Part shown: piece by piece, positions 19,770 to 29,721 of the stretch | Numbering within the stretch: the stretch's first letter is position 1 | Layout: the number at the start of each line of letters is the position of its first letter | Source: Peribacillus frigoritolerans | GTDB lineage: Bacteria > Bacillota > Bacilli > Bacillales > DSM-1321 | NCBI GenBank assembly: GCA_030562215.1 | Contig: JAUPFL010000002.1 | Location: 868,001-932,000, forward strand | DNA: 64,000 nt | Direction: 5' to 3' | The notes under the pieces: model-generated | What the model was told of the DNA's origin: nothing | Seen by the model: the letters and a program-made list of their open reading frames with translations, nothing else | The model's database searches: none | Translations under genes and position numbers: made by a program

Positions 19770-20378
19770 ATGGCTTTTGAACTTCCACAATTACCGTATG
19801 CATATGATGCATTAGAACCACACATCGACAAAGAAACAATGAACATTCACCACACTAAACATCACAACACATATGTGACAAACCTGAACAATGCGCTTGA
19901 AGGCAAACAAGAACTTCTAAGCAAAAGCGTAGAAGAAATCGTCGCTAACCTTGACGCAGTACCTGAAGCTGTTCGTACAGCTGTACGCAACAATGGTGGC
20001 GGACACGCTAACCACACTTTATTCTGGGAAATCCTTTCACCTAACGGCGGCGGACAACCAACTGGTGAATTAGCGGATGCTATCACTTCAAAATTCGGAA
20101 GCTTTGACAGCTTTAAAGAAGAGTTCGCTAAAGCGGCTACTACTCGTTTTGGATCTGGCTGGGCTTGGCTTGCAGTCAACAATGGCGAGTTGGAAGTAAC
20201 AAGTACACCTAACCAAGACAATCCATTATCAGAAGGCAAAACACCGATTCTTGGATTGGACGTTTGGGAGCATGCTTACTACTTAAACTACCAAAACCGC
20301 CGTCCTGAATACATCAATTCTTTCTGGAATGTTGTAAACTGGGATGAAGTTGCAAAACGTTACAGCGCTGCAAAATAA
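19770..20378 (+). CDS. sodA: Superoxide dismutase (Mn/Fe type) SodA
   Basis: 202 residues, intact. Metal ligands are in [12 protein letters not shown] (His), NHTLFWE (His) and [11 protein letters not shown] (Asp, His). The GGGHANH and AWLAVNNG segments fit Mn-type enzymes of Bacillus. AGGGAGG precedes ATG 19770; the in-frame upstream TTG has no site. Cytoplasmic detoxification of superoxide. Own terminator at 20395. Confidence 0.96.
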   Translation: MAFELPQLPYAYDALEPHIDKETMNIHHTKHHNTYVTNLNNALEGKQELLSKSVEEIVANLDAVPEAVRTAVRNNGGGHANHTLFWEILSPNGGGQPTGELADAITSKFGSFDSFKEEFAKAATTRFGSGWAWLAVNNGELEVTSTPNQDNPLSEGKTPILGLDVWEHAYYLNYQNRRPEYINSFWNVVNWDEVAKRYSAAK

Positions 20379-20394
20379 TTTATAATCAGGTAAC

Positions 20395-20438
20395 AAAAGA
20401 CGGGATTTCCCTTTTCAGGGGAGCCCGTCTTTTTTTTG
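20395..20438 (+). terminator. Intrinsic terminator after sodA
   Basis: AAGACGGG and CCCGTCTT pair with an inner CCC/GGG helix, followed by eight T. Confidence 0.9.
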
Positions 20439-20462
20439 TTTCATTATAAATGGCTTTTAAGC

Positions 20463-20623
20463 AAACAGTATTAGGGCAACTGCTCTGCCATCGCCATCCT
20501 GTCTCGCCAGTCGAAGAGTTTTCTTTATACTGTTATTGTTCAAGTTCAGAAGGAAAACAGTATAAGTGCAACTGCTTCTCTGTCATCGCCATCCTGTCTC
20601 GCCAGTCGAAGAGTTTTCTTTAC
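20463..20623. repeat. Two direct copies of an intergenic repeat with short inverted ends
   Basis: Unit 1 starts at 20463 (AAACAGTA) and unit 2 at 20555. Both contain the identical 37-base block CATCGCCATCCTGTCTCGCC… to …TTTCTTTA (20489–20526 and 20584–20621). AACAGTAT/ATACTGTT-type inverted repeats lie at 20464–20471, 20526–20534 and 20556–20564. No gene in it has a ribosome site. It looks like a small dispersed or MITE-like element duplicated in tandem; no other copy is in the window. Confidence 0.7.
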
Positions 20624-20688
20624 CTTTTTTACATAAATTCTTTTGTTTTTTCAAACACTAGAGTGGAATTTAAAGGAGAGTTAAAACA

Positions 20689-21909
20689 ATGGGTATTTTA
20701 GAGAGATGGTTGGGTGAAGCGGGAGGGAAGAAGGACCTGCACCTCCTTTTGTTTATTGGCGGGCTGTACAGCCTAAGTATTGCTTTATCCAATACATTCG
20801 TTAATGTGTACTTGTGGAAACAATCCGGTCAAATTGTTGATATTGCCGTATATAATCTAACCGTGGTGCTTTTTCAACCGCTTACTTTTGTCTTTGCCGG
20901 CAGGCTCGCGAAAAAGGTTGACCGAATCATTGTTTTGCGTCTGGGTGTTATCTTTTTGGCCCTATTTTATTTATCGGTCCTATTGGTCGGCACACGGGCA
21001 ACGGATTTCCTTTGGTTGCTTGGTGGACTGTTAGGAATCGGTTATGGGTTTTATTGGCTTGCCTATAATGTCTTGACTTTTGAGATAACTGAACCGGAAA
21101 CAAGGGATTTCTTCAATGGTTTTTTAGGGATTTTATCATCCGTTGGGGGAATGGTCGGTCCGATTCTTTCAGGGTTCATCATTTCGAGGCTTGAAAAATT
21201 CACGGGATATTCCATTGTATTCGGATTGTCTTTGCTATTGTTTTCCGTTGCGGTATTTCTTAGCTTTTCGTTAAAAAGACGTCCTGCTCATGGCAGATAC
21301 TGCTTCTTTAGAATATTGCAGGAACGGAAAAATAATCGGAACTGGCTTTTGATCACTCGTGCTCACTTTTTTCAAGGGATACGAGAGGGCACATTCATGT
21401 TCATCATTTCGATTACCGTTTTCATTCAGACGGATAGTGAACTTGCCTTAGGGAGCTATGGCCTGTTAAATTCGGCCATATCATTCGTTGCGTATTTTTT
21501 TGCTTCACGATATATAAAACAGCCGATGCGAAAAAAGGCGATTCTTATTGGAGGAATCCTGTTGTATGCAGGGGTCTTATTGATTGCATTCGATATCACA
21601 TTCGGGAAGCTTCTCATTTATGGGGCAATTGTCGCTACCGCTTATCCTATTCTTTTGGTCCCTTATATATCACTGACTTATGATATTATAGGCCGGGCTT
21701 GGAAAGCAGCGGAAATGAGGATTGAATATATCGTTGTCCGGGAACTGTTTGTTCATATTGGAAGGATTGTCTCCATATCAGGATTCATACTTTCCGTCAT
21801 GTTATTCGACCTAAAGCAATTACTGCCGATTTATCTGTTAATCGTCGGGGCAGGGCATACTGTGATATATTGGTTTGTACGGAAAATCGATATCATTGAC
21901 CAAGATTGA
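20689..21909 (+). CDS. yqgE: Major facilitator superfamily transporter YqgE
   Basis: 406 residues with 11–12 transmembrane helices and the MFS loop motif GRLAKKVDRI between helices 2 and 3. RBS AAGGAGAG precedes ATG 20689. Substrate unknown; relatives are annotated as drug or sugar exporters, which I cannot confirm. Frame intact. Two hairpins follow. Confidence 0.85.
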   Translation: MGILERWLGEAGGKKDLHLLLFIGGLYSLSIALSNTFVNVYLWKQSGQIVDIAVYNLTVVLFQPLTFVFAGRLAKKVDRIIVLRLGVIFLALFYLSVLLVGTRATDFLWLLGGLLGIGYGFYWLAYNVLTFEITEPETRDFFNGFLGILSSVGGMVGPILSGFIISRLEKFTGYSIVFGLSLLLFSVAVFLSFSLKRRPAHGRYCFFRILQERKNNRNWLLITRAHFFQGIREGTFMFIISITVFIQTDSELALGSYGLLNSAISFVAYFFASRYIKQPMRKKAILIGGILLYAGVLLIAFDITFGKLLIYGAIVATAYPILLVPYISLTYDIIGRAWKAAEMRIEYIVVRELFVHIGRIVSISGFILSVMLFDLKQLLPIYLLIVGAGHTVIYWFVRKIDIIDQD

Positions 21910-21935
21910 AAAGAGGCCATAGAGGCCTCTTTTCA
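21906..21935 (+). terminator. Intrinsic terminator after yqgE
   Basis: TTGAAAAGAGGCC and GGCCTCTTTTCAA make a 13-bp stem with a 4-base loop that includes the stop codon. Confidence 0.85.
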
Positions 21936-21942
21936 ATATCAG

Positions 21943-21983
21943 GACTTACGGCATTAGGATTTATGAGCCGTAAGTCACTTTTT
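21943..21983 (+). terminator. Second hairpin after yqgE
   Basis: GACTTACGGC and GCCGTAAGTC form a perfect 10-bp stem with a 14-base loop, then ACTTTTTAT. It may be a back-up terminator. Confidence 0.6.
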
Positions 21984-22100
21984 ATGTAAAGTTAGTTAGA
22001 TGTTTAATATTTCTAGAACACTAAGGTAGAAAAAAATATAAATGTTCTATAGAATAGTATAGGACTATTATGACTATGTAAAAAGGATGTGTGGCTTAGT

Positions 22101-24267
22101 GTGAATAAAAAGAAAAAGAAAAAGACGCATGTGCCTTTCAGATTGAATATTCTTTTCTTTTTAGTGTTTGTTTTGTTTTCCGCTTTAATTTTGCGCTTGG
22201 GTGTTGTACAGATTGTTTATGGTGACGATTACCGGCGTGAGATTGAAAGAACAGAGGAAGTGACCGTGAATAATTCGGTGCCCCGTGGGAAAATGTATGA
22301 CCGGAATCTAAAACTTATGGTCGATAACCAACCACTGGATGCAATTACATATACACGAAAGCAAGGTACGAAACAAACAGAAATGGTGAAAACGGCTGAG
22401 AAACTCGCGAAGTTGATCGAAAAGGAAACAGACAAAGTGACTGAGCGCGATAAAAGGATTTTTGGATTTTAAATAATCCAAAGTTGGCCGAGAAAAAAAT
22501 TACCGATAAAGAAAGAAAAAAAAGTGGAAGAGGGCGAAATGGAAGAAAGTGAGTTGTATAAGCTTCAGCTTGATCGGATTACTGAGGAAGAAACAAAGCT
22601 TTCGGAAAAAGATCTTGAAGTTCTTGCCATCTATAGGGAATTTGCAAGCGGATATGCCCTTACCCCGCAAATTGTGAAAAACAAGGAAGTAACAAAAGAA
22701 GAATTCGCCAAGGTGAGTGAAAACCTTGATTCGCTCCCAGGGGTCGATATATCTACAGATTGGGATCGTTTTTATACATATAATAAAACACTTAAATCTG
22801 TATTGGGTAAAGTCTCCTCATCTGAAGAAGGGTTGCCTAGTGAAAGTCTGAACTACTACCTCGCGCGTGATTACAGCCGGAATGACCGTGTAGGTAAGAG
22901 TTATATCGAGGCTCAATATGAAGATATCCTCCAAGGGCAGAAAGCGAAAGTAAGGAATGTGACCGATAAATCAGGAAATGTCGTCGATTCCGAAGTGATT
23001 ACTGAAGGTTCGCGGGGAAAAGATCTTATATTGACAGTTGATATGGATTTACAGCTTGCAACAGAGGAAATCATTGAAAAGCAATTGATTGCCAAGAAAA
23101 AATGGGTAACACCAAATTCTTGGACAGGGCCTTTGTCGTCATGATGGATCCCGATACAGGGGAAGTATTGACGATGGCTGGCAAGAAATATGAAAAGGAT
23201 CCAAAAACGGGGAAATCCTCCATTGAGGATTTCGCATTAGGAAATATCACGACTTCCTATACGATGGGGTCTGCGGTTAAAGGCGCTACCGTTTTAACCG
23301 GTTATCAGGAAGGTGCGATCCAGCCGGGTACGTACTTTTATGATACGAAGTTGAGAATAAAAGGTACACCGGCCAAAGGTTCATATAGTGACTTCGGGAA
23401 CATTAATGATTTGACCGCATTGAAAGTATCTTCGAACGTTTATATGTTCAGAACGGCAATTAATATTGCGGGTGCGCATTATGTGCCGAATGAACCTTTG
23501 AACATTAGTTCAAGCGCGTTTTCGACCATGCGGAATTCATTTGCCCAGTTTGGCTTGGGTGTCCGCACAGGTATTGACCTTCCTAATGAAATGAGCGGAT
23601 TCAAAGGTTCAGAAACATCTCCAGGTAAGCTGCTTGACCTTGCTATCGGACAGTATGATACGTACACGCCAATGCAGCTCGTGCAATATGTTTCAGCCAT
23701 TGCGAATGGCGGTAACCGCATGAAGCCGCATATGGTTAAGGAAATACGCGACCCGGTTGATAATAATGAGGAATTGGGACCTGTTGCCGAAGACGTTTCA
23801 CCTACTGTCCTTAATCGTCTTGATATGAAGGACGAATGGATTGAACGTGTTCAGAGCGGTTTTGAGAAAGTTGCCATGGAACAAGGCGGAACGGCTTATA
23901 CCTATTTTGGGAAAAAATCGTATACAGTGGCAGCTAAAACCGGGACGGCGGAAGCATTCTATGATGGCCCGAACCGGATGGATTATAGCGAGCCCCAAGA
24001 AACGATGAACATCACGCTTGTTGGCTATGCCCCAGCTAAAAACCCTGAGGTCGCTTTTGCGGTCGTTGTGCCATGGGCATACCAAGGACATACGGGCCAT
24101 AGCATGAGTAAAGAGATAGGTGAAGAAATCATGGATACTTATTTCGAATTGAAAAAGAACGGGCTAAGAAGGAGAATACCGAAACCTCGACAGATTTGAA
24201 AGTGGAGAATGGTAAAGACGTTCAAAAGGACCAGGCTGAAGTTAGAAAAAGCCAGGAAAATGAATAA
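22101..24267 (+). CDS. pbpA: Class B penicillin-binding protein, PBP2a-like (three frameshifts)
   Basis: D,D-transpeptidase for lateral wall synthesis. A basic start (KKKKKKTHVPFR), one transmembrane helix, a dimerisation domain (NSVPRGKMYDRN), then the transpeptidase with SxxK in MGSAVKG, SxN in VSSNVYM and KTG in AAKTGTAE. Breaks lie near 22455 (A run short by one), 23100 (A run short by one) and 24165 (GGG short by one), so the tail continues NGAKKENTETST… to 24267. About 722 residues when repaired. GTG 22101 fits AAAGGATGTG upstream. Same place as B. subtilis pbpA, between yqgE and pst. Confidence 0.9.
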
Positions 24268-24276
24268 ACAAAGGTT

Positions 24277-24314
24277 AAAACACGTTTTTGGGTAAAACCG
24301 GAAACGTGTTTTTT
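24277..24314 (+). terminator. Intrinsic terminator after pbpA
   Basis: AAAACACGTTT and AAACGTGTTTT form an 11-bp stem with a 15-base loop and end in TTTTT. Confidence 0.85.
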
Positions 24315-24350
24315 GCATTTAAAGAACGGAATCAGTACAGTTTTTTCATC

Positions 24351-24425
24351 TTTACAATTATCACACAATTATTTACTGAATGTTTACAAATGCTTTAAAC
24401 GGAATTTACAGTCTGAAAGTATGAT
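24351..24425 (+). promoter_or_regulatory. PhoP box array and −10 of the pst operon
   Basis: Six TTTACA/TTAACA-like hexamers repeat every 11 bases from 24351 to about 24411 (TTTACA, CACACA, TTACTG, TTACAA, TTAAAC, TTACAG). TATGAT (24420–24425) follows at −10 distance. This is the known layout of Bacillus PhoP~P-activated promoters such as pstS, in which the boxes replace a −35. Induction under phosphate starvation is inferred. Confidence 0.8.
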
Positions 24426-24473
24426 GTGAGAGTAGGACAAAATATTCATATAAAATTCTTAGGGGATTTACAA

Positions 24474-25439
24474 ATGAGACGTTTCAAATTTATGGCTATG
24501 ACCGCAGTAATGGGTGGAGTAATCGCAGTGGCAGTTGGATGTGGATCTAATGATACTTCAAACAGCGGTAAAGGAAATGAAGCGGCTTCAAATCAACTCA
24601 AGGGCGAAGTTATCACGGATGGTTCTTCAACGGTCTTTCCGATCATGGAGGCAGTTGCAGAAGAATATATGGCTACACAGCCTGATGTGAAGGTTTCAGT
24701 GGGATCGTCAGGAACAGGTGGGGGATTCAAGAAATTCATCGCTGGTGATACGGACCTAGCCAATGCATCCCGCCCGGTCAAAGAAGAAGAAAGTGCCTTA
24801 CTTGATGAAAAGGGTGTTAAATATACAGAATTGAAACTGGCATTTGACGGTATTTCAATCGTCGCCAATAAAGATAATGATTTCATAGATTCACTAACGG
24901 TTGAAGAACTTCAAAAACTGTGGATTGATAATGGAAAGGTAAAGAAATGGTCTGATATACGTCCTGAATGGCCGAACGAAGAAATTAAATTCTACTCTCC
25001 GGGAACAGATTCAGGAACATATGATTATTTCAATGAAGTGATCCTTGAAGAAAAACCAATGGTGGAAAATGCTACGCTTTCAGAAGACGATAACGTTCTT
25101 GTACAAGGTGTAGAAGGTGATAAAAATGCAATTGGATTCTTCGGTTATGCCTACTACTCTGAAAATAAAGATAAGTTAAAGATCATTTCCATCGACAACG
25201 GCAAAGGTGCCGTAGAGCCAACGCATGAAACGATTAAAAGTGGGGAGTATGCACCATTGTCACGTCCACTTTACACATATGTAGCTAATAAGTCGGTAGC
25301 TGAAAAAGAACAAGTCGCAGATTATACTCAATTCATCATTGAAAATGCAGGAGAGCTTGCAGAAGAAGTGGGTTATATCAGCCTGCCGGAAGAAGAGTAC
25401 CAGAAAGATCTTGATAAATTAAAAGAACTGGAAAAATAA
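24474..25439 (+). CDS. pstS: Phosphate ABC transporter substrate-binding lipoprotein PstS
   Basis: 321 residues, intact. A signal peptide ends in the lipobox-like AVAVGCGS, giving a lipid-anchored protein outside the membrane. Phosphate-binding loops DGSSTVFPI, GSSGTGGGFKKF and SPGTDSGTYDYF are clear. ATG 24474 has TAGGGGAT upstream; in-frame GTG 24426 lies inside the promoter. First gene of pstS-pstC-pstA-pstB-phoU under the PhoP array. Confidence 0.96.
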   Translation: MRRFKFMAMTAVMGGVIAVAVGCGSNDTSNSGKGNEAASNQLKGEVITDGSSTVFPIMEAVAEEYMATQPDVKVSVGSSGTGGGFKKFIAGDTDLANASRPVKEEESALLDEKGVKYTELKLAFDGISIVANKDNDFIDSLTVEELQKLWIDNGKVKKWSDIRPEWPNEEIKFYSPGTDSGTYDYFNEVILEEKPMVENATLSEDDNVLVQGVEGDKNAIGFFGYAYYSENKDKLKIISIDNGKGAVEPTHETIKSGEYAPLSRPLYTYVANKSVAEKEQVADYTQFIIENAGELAEEVGYISLPEEEYQKDLDKLKELEK

Positions 25440-25538
25440 ACGATATTACAGGCTATTGAAATCCCGCCTTGACTCGATTAAGGCGGGGGTAACAGCTTGT
25501 AAATCCAAATATTGCGTGTCTGAAATGGAGGATGCAAG

Positions 25539-26477
25539 TTGGAACTTAGAAAAACAGAAACCTATTCTGTACAGCAAATGATTCTGGAAAAGAAAAGTAA
25601 GAAAAAAATCAATATGGAAAAAGTCATACCTAAGCTTTTGTTCATTACGGCGGCAATTTCCGTTTTTACTACAATCGGGATCATCCTGACCCTTATATTT
25701 GAAACATTTATCTTTTTTGACAGAGTATCCATCGTCGAATTTTTTACGGAAGCTAAATGGCTGCCATTTGCATCTGCACCTTCCTATGGGATTATGCCCC
25801 TTATTGTTGGAACGTTGAAGATAACAGTCATAGCAGCGGTGGTTGCAGTTCCAATAGGACTTGCAACAGCCATTTTCTTGAGTGAATATGCATCAGAGAA
25901 AACACGGAGAATCATCAAGCCGATTTTAGAAGTTTTAGCTGGGATTCCTACTATCGTTTATGGCTTTTTTGCCTTAACTTTTGTAACACCGGTTTTGCGG
26001 GATTTATTTCCTTCCCTTGACATGTTCAATGCCTTGAGTCCTGGAATCGTTGTAGGTATCATGATCATGCCGATGATAGCTTCTTTGTCGGAAGATGCCC
26101 TAGTATCAGTACCGAAGTCGATTCGAGAAGGTGCGTATGCTTTAGGAGCAACGAAACTCGAAACGACAATTAAAGTGGTATTGCCAGCAGCCATTTCTGG
26201 AATTGTCGCATCCATCGTTCTTGCTTTATCCAGAGCGATCGGGGAAACCATGATTGTAAGTGTTGCCGGTGGCTCGACCCCAAATATGAGTATGGATGTC
26301 ACTTCATCGATTCAAACGATGACCGCTTATATCGTTCAGGTCAGTTCGGGGGATGCAGGGTATGGGACAACGATTTACTACAGCATATATGCGGTTGGAA
26401 TGACACTGTTCGTCTTTACGCTTGTCATGAATTTACTGGCGCAGTTCATCTCTCGCAAGTTCAGGGAGGAATATTAA
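25539..26477 (+). CDS. pstC: Phosphate ABC transporter permease PstC
   Basis: 312 residues, six transmembrane helices, with the binding-protein-dependent permease loop (REGAYALGATKLETTIKVVLPAAISGI, EAA motif). TTG 25539 follows GGAGG. Three bases separate its stop from pstA. Together they form the transmembrane channel for phosphate. Confidence 0.94.
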   Translation: MELRKTETYSVQQMILEKKSKKKINMEKVIPKLLFITAAISVFTTIGIILTLIFETFIFFDRVSIVEFFTEAKWLPFASAPSYGIMPLIVGTLKITVIAAVVAVPIGLATAIFLSEYASEKTRRIIKPILEVLAGIPTIVYGFFALTFVTPVLRDLFPSLDMFNALSPGIVVGIMIMPMIASLSEDALVSVPKSIREGAYALGATKLETTIKVVLPAAISGIVASIVLALSRAIGETMIVSVAGGSTPNMSMDVTSSIQTMTAYIVQVSSGDAGYGTTIYYSIYAVGMTLFVFTLVMNLLAQFISRKFREEY

Positions 26478-26480
26478 GTC

Positions 26481-27359
26481 ATGAAACTGATAAACAAAAG
26501 TCATGTTGCAAAAAAAATGCCTGCTAGGCTGGCTGTTAACACGATTTGTAAAGGATTATTCTTCTTGGCAACATTGGTTGGCCTCCTAGTATTGGCCATC
26601 TTATTTTATCGGATATTCACTCAAGGAATTGGTAGTCTGAATGTGGACTTCCTTCAGAATTTCGCTTCCAGGAAACCTGAAGAGGCTGGTATAAAGGCAG
26701 CGTTGATCGGTTCAATATGGTTGATGGTAGTGGTGGCCCCGGTTTCCCTGCTGCTCGGTGTTGGAACGGCCATTTATTTAGAGGAATATGCGAGGAAGAA
26801 TTGGATCACCACTTTTATCAAAGTGAATATTTCCAATCTGGCAGGTGTCCCGTCAATAGTATTTGGACTTCTGGGCTTAACGGTTTTCGTTCGTGCTCTT
26901 GCCTTGGACCGGTCCATATTGGCAGCGGGCCTGACCATGAGCCTACTCGTTCTCCCGGTCATCATAGTAGCTGCCCAGGAGGCAATACGTGCCGTACCTC
27001 GTGATTTAAGGGAAGCTTCGTTTGGAATGGGTGCAACAAAGTGGCAAACCATTTTGAAAGTGGTCCTGCCTGCTGCGATACCTGGCATTTTAACTGGAGG
27101 GATACTTGCTTTGTCACGGGCAATCGGTGAAACGGCGCCATTGGTGGTGGTTGGCATACCAATGTTCATCGCCTTTTTACCTCAAACGGTCATGGATACA
27201 TTTACAGTGCTGCCAATGCAAATCTATAATTGGACATCTCGTCCGCAGGAGGAATTCCAGCAGGTTGCTGCCGCGGGAATCATCGTTTTACTCATCCTGT
27301 TAATATTCATGAATTCAATAGCGGTTATAATTCGAAATAAATTCCAGAAAAGATACTGA
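26481..27359 (+). CDS. pstA: Phosphate ABC transporter permease PstA
   Basis: 292 residues with six transmembrane helices and the EAA loop REASFGMGATKWQTILKVVLPAAIPGI, paralogous to PstC. ATG 26481 follows GGGAGGAATATT at the end of pstC. Partner of PstC in the high-affinity phosphate transporter. Frame intact. Confidence 0.94.
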   Translation: MKLINKSHVAKKMPARLAVNTICKGLFFLATLVGLLVLAILFYRIFTQGIGSLNVDFLQNFASRKPEEAGIKAALIGSIWLMVVVAPVSLLLGVGTAIYLEEYARKNWITTFIKVNISNLAGVPSIVFGLLGLTVFVRALALDRSILAAGLTMSLLVLPVIIVAAQEAIRAVPRDLREASFGMGATKWQTILKVVLPAAIPGILTGGILALSRAIGETAPLVVVGIPMFIAFLPQTVMDTFTVLPMQIYNWTSRPQEEFQQVAAAGIIVLLILLIFMNSIAVIIRNKFQKRY

Positions 27360-27374
27360 TAGGAGGAAGGAAGC

Positions 27375-28202
27375 ATGAATATGACCTTAACGAGAGAAAA
27401 AGAGTCACCGGCTATCGAGATCGATAATGTCGGATCAGCTGCCTTGACGGAAAAGGTGTATGAAACATCCAATCTCAATTTATGGTATGGTGAAAACCAT
27501 GCTTTGAAAAATATTAATCTGGATATGCACCAAAATGAAGTGACGGCCATCATAGGGCCTTCAGGATGTGGGAAATCCACCTACATTAAAACATTGAACC
27601 GAATGATAGAACTAGTCCCGGATGTGAAAACGACAGGTCAGATTAAATATAGGAACAGGAATATCCTTGATCAGTCCTATAAGGTGGAAGATTTAAGGAC
27701 ACAGGTGGGGATGGTCTTCCAAAAGCCTAATCCTTTTCCTAAATCAATTTATGAAAATGTTGTATACGGACCAAAGATCCATGGAATTAAAAATAAAAAA
27801 ATTCTTGATGAGATAGTTGAAAAGAGTTTAAAAGGGGCAGCCATTTGGGATGAAGTGAAAGACCGTCTGCATGAAAATGCATATGGACTTTCAGGTGGAC
27901 AGCAACAGCGCCTTTGTATTGCCAGATGTTTGGCAATCGAACCAGATGTCATTCTAATGGATGAACCTACTTCTGCCCTTGATCCGATATCCACTTTGAA
28001 AATAGAAGAATTGGTCCAGGAACTGAAAAAGGATTTCAGCATCATCATCGTTACCCATAACATGCAGCAGGCAGCACGTATCTCTGATAGAACAGCCTTC
28101 TTCTTAAATGGGGAAGTCATCGAATATTCTGATACAAATACCATCTTCTCTAATCCGAATGATAAAAGAACAGAAGATTACATTACCGGACGCTTCGGTT
28201 AA
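27375..28202 (+). CDS. pstB: Phosphate ABC transporter ATPase PstB
   Basis: 275 residues, intact. After an N-terminal extension of about 30 residues come Walker [10 protein letters not shown], the Q-loop [11 protein letters not shown], signature LSGGQQQR, Walker [13 protein letters not shown] and the H-loop VTHN. AGGAGGAAGG precedes ATG 27375. There is a single pstB here, whereas B. subtilis has pstBA and pstBB. Confidence 0.95.
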   Translation: MNMTLTREKESPAIEIDNVGSAALTEKVYETSNLNLWYGENHALKNINLDMHQNEVTAIIGPSGCGKSTYIKTLNRMIELVPDVKTTGQIKYRNRNILDQSYKVEDLRTQVGMVFQKPNPFPKSIYENVVYGPKIHGIKNKKILDEIVEKSLKGAAIWDEVKDRLHENAYGLSGGQQQRLCIARCLAIEPDVILMDEPTSALDPISTLKIEELVQELKKDFSIIIVTHNMQQAARISDRTAFFLNGEVIEYSDTNTIFSNPNDKRTEDYITGRFG

Positions 28203-28221
28203 GAGAAAAGGAGATGCGATA

Positions 28222-28875
28222 ATGATCGTTCGTGAAAATTTCGAGCTTCAATTGAAAGAGCTACAAGGGAAAATCGTGAAGTTGGCTAATTTAGCTTCAG
28301 GTGCCATATCAAAATCATATGCCGCACTGGAAAGCAATAATGTAGATGAGGCTCTTGAAGTCATTGATGATGATACAATAGCTGATTTACTGGAAGAGGA
28401 AATAAACGACTTTGCGATTTTACTGATTGCTAAGCAACAGCCGGTTGCGATTGATTTAAGGCGTATCATTGCTGCCATAAAAATCGCCTCGGATATTGAA
28501 AGGATGGCGGACTTTGGTGTGAATATCGCCAAATCAGCGATCCGAATCGGTGACCAGCCATTTATTCTGCCTTTAACACCATTAAAGCAGATGCATGATA
28601 TTACATTAAAGATGATTCAACTTTCAATAGAAGCATTTGAGAAGGAAGATGTTGTTCTTTCAAGGGAAATCATTGAAATGGATGATGAGGTCGATCGCTT
28701 TTATGGAGAAATGATTCGAAGTCTCCTTCGCCTTTCAGATGAAAAAAACCTTCAGCAGGTTACACAGCTTTCCCTAATTGCTCGATATTTGGAAAGGACA
28801 GCGGACCATACCACGAATATCGCCGAGAATATTTACTTCCTGGTAAGAGGGAGATATATCAGCAGGAATGAATGA
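28222..28875 (+). CDS. phoU: Phosphate signalling protein PhoU
   Basis: 217 residues, intact; two three-helix PhoU repeats with the metal-binding style motifs EVIDDDTIADLLEEEI and DIERMADFGVNIA / YLERTADHTTNIAE. ATG 28222 has AAAGGAGATG upstream; upstream in-frame starts lie inside pstB. PhoU couples Pst transport to the Pho two-component system. B. subtilis lacks a phoU gene at this place, so this operon resembles other bacilli. Confidence 0.93.
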   Translation: MIVRENFELQLKELQGKIVKLANLASGAISKSYAALESNNVDEALEVIDDDTIADLLEEEINDFAILLIAKQQPVAIDLRRIIAAIKIASDIERMADFGVNIAKSAIRIGDQPFILPLTPLKQMHDITLKMIQLSIEAFEKEDVVLSREIIEMDDEVDRFYGEMIRSLLRLSDEKNLQQVTQLSLIARYLERTADHTTNIAENIYFLVRGRYISRNE

Positions 28876-28888
28876 CCCCATTAATTGA

Positions 28889-28938
28889 AAAAAGAGAGGC
28901 TTTTTCTCGGACATAGTCCATTTAAAAGTCTCTCTTAT
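28889..28938. terminator. Terminator between phoU and the convergent MltG-like gene
   Basis: AAGAGAGGCTTTT pairs with AAAAGTCTCTCTT across about 22 bases, followed by ATTC on the plus strand and TTTTTT on the minus strand. Confidence 0.7.
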
Positions 28939-28941
28939 TCA

Positions 28942-29345
28942 TTAATGTGTCAAAGTGTTGGCCAATTGTCTATATGTCATATTATTCGTAACAACAAACT
29001 CGCCGATTTGTATTTTTTTCGATAAATCACGGTCATTCATGTAAGCTTCAAATTCAGCAGCATCATCGATGATTTTTTCCTTGGAAAGGCAATCGGCTAT
29101 TTCGGTTGTGGTCATATTCGTTTTCACTTTAATTGTATAGGTGACGATGGAGGGGCCTTTTTTGAAGCTTCCTTCCCCATTAAATCTTTATCCGAATCCT
29201 TTGGTTGGACGGTTTTTTTAGCTTCCTCAGCAGTAGGAGTGGTGCCTTCGAATATTCCGGTGCCATAATAAAAGCAAGCAAAGATTGTTGTTGTAAAAAT
29301 GATGCCAGAGGAAAGACCTTGCAGTCTTGCTTTGTTCATTTTCAT
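28942..29345 (-). CDS. Small membrane protein with MltG-type LysM-like domain (one frameshift)
   Basis: About 134 residues when repaired. One N-terminal transmembrane helix (GIIFTTTIFACFYYGTGIF) leads to a lysine-rich linker and a domain, MTTTEIADCLSKEKIIDDAAEFEAY…GEFVVTNNMTYRQLANTL, that resembles the substrate-binding N-terminal domain of endolytic transglycosylase MltG. The catalytic YceG core is absent, so it cannot be a full enzyme. The break near 29160 is an A run short by one on the coding strand. It overlaps the stop of the gene behind it. Confidence 0.65.
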
Positions 29346-29721
29346 TCACCCCGCAATCTTTGCTGCTCGATCACTGAAAGGGTTTGTTCCTTCGTTAACG
29401 AGGATTGTCTAGCGATCTGGTCCAAAGTAAGACCTTGACTATATAAAGATAGAACCTGGCTTTTTAGAATATCATGAATGGGTTCGATATCATTGGAAGT
29501 GACAGTTGATTTATCCTTTACAGGGGGAACAGGGTCGTCCTGGATAACGAATTCCTCTTCAAGAATCTTCACCTTCTTCTTTAATTGGTAGATATCCTGC
29601 ATATATGTTAGTGTCATCTGTTCTAAATCTTCTTCTAATTTGGCAACTTTATCTTTACCGAAAAAAGAAATGATGAGAAGGATGAGCGCTAATGAAAAAG
29701 AAGGATGATAAGTGTTTCCAT
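29342..29721 (-). CDS. Membrane-anchored coiled-coil protein with C-terminal HTH-like segment (one frameshift)
   Basis: About 126 residues when repaired: transmembrane helix (METLIILLF-SLALILLIISFF), coiled coil (KVAKLEEDLEQMT…YQLKKKVKILEEEF) and a helix-turn-helix-like end (LKSQVLSLYSQGLTLDQIARQSSLTKEQTLSVIEQQ). The break near 29690 is one T missing in a run of five. ATG 29721 has GAGGTGA upstream. Paired with the MltG-like gene (four-base overlap). Possibly the counterpart of B. subtilis yqzD; function unknown. Confidence 0.65.

Noticed and set aside
20450..20701. Plus-strand frame across the tandem repeats
   Set aside because: It is composed of the two repeat units translated in the same frame, has no ribosome site and overlaps the yqgE start.
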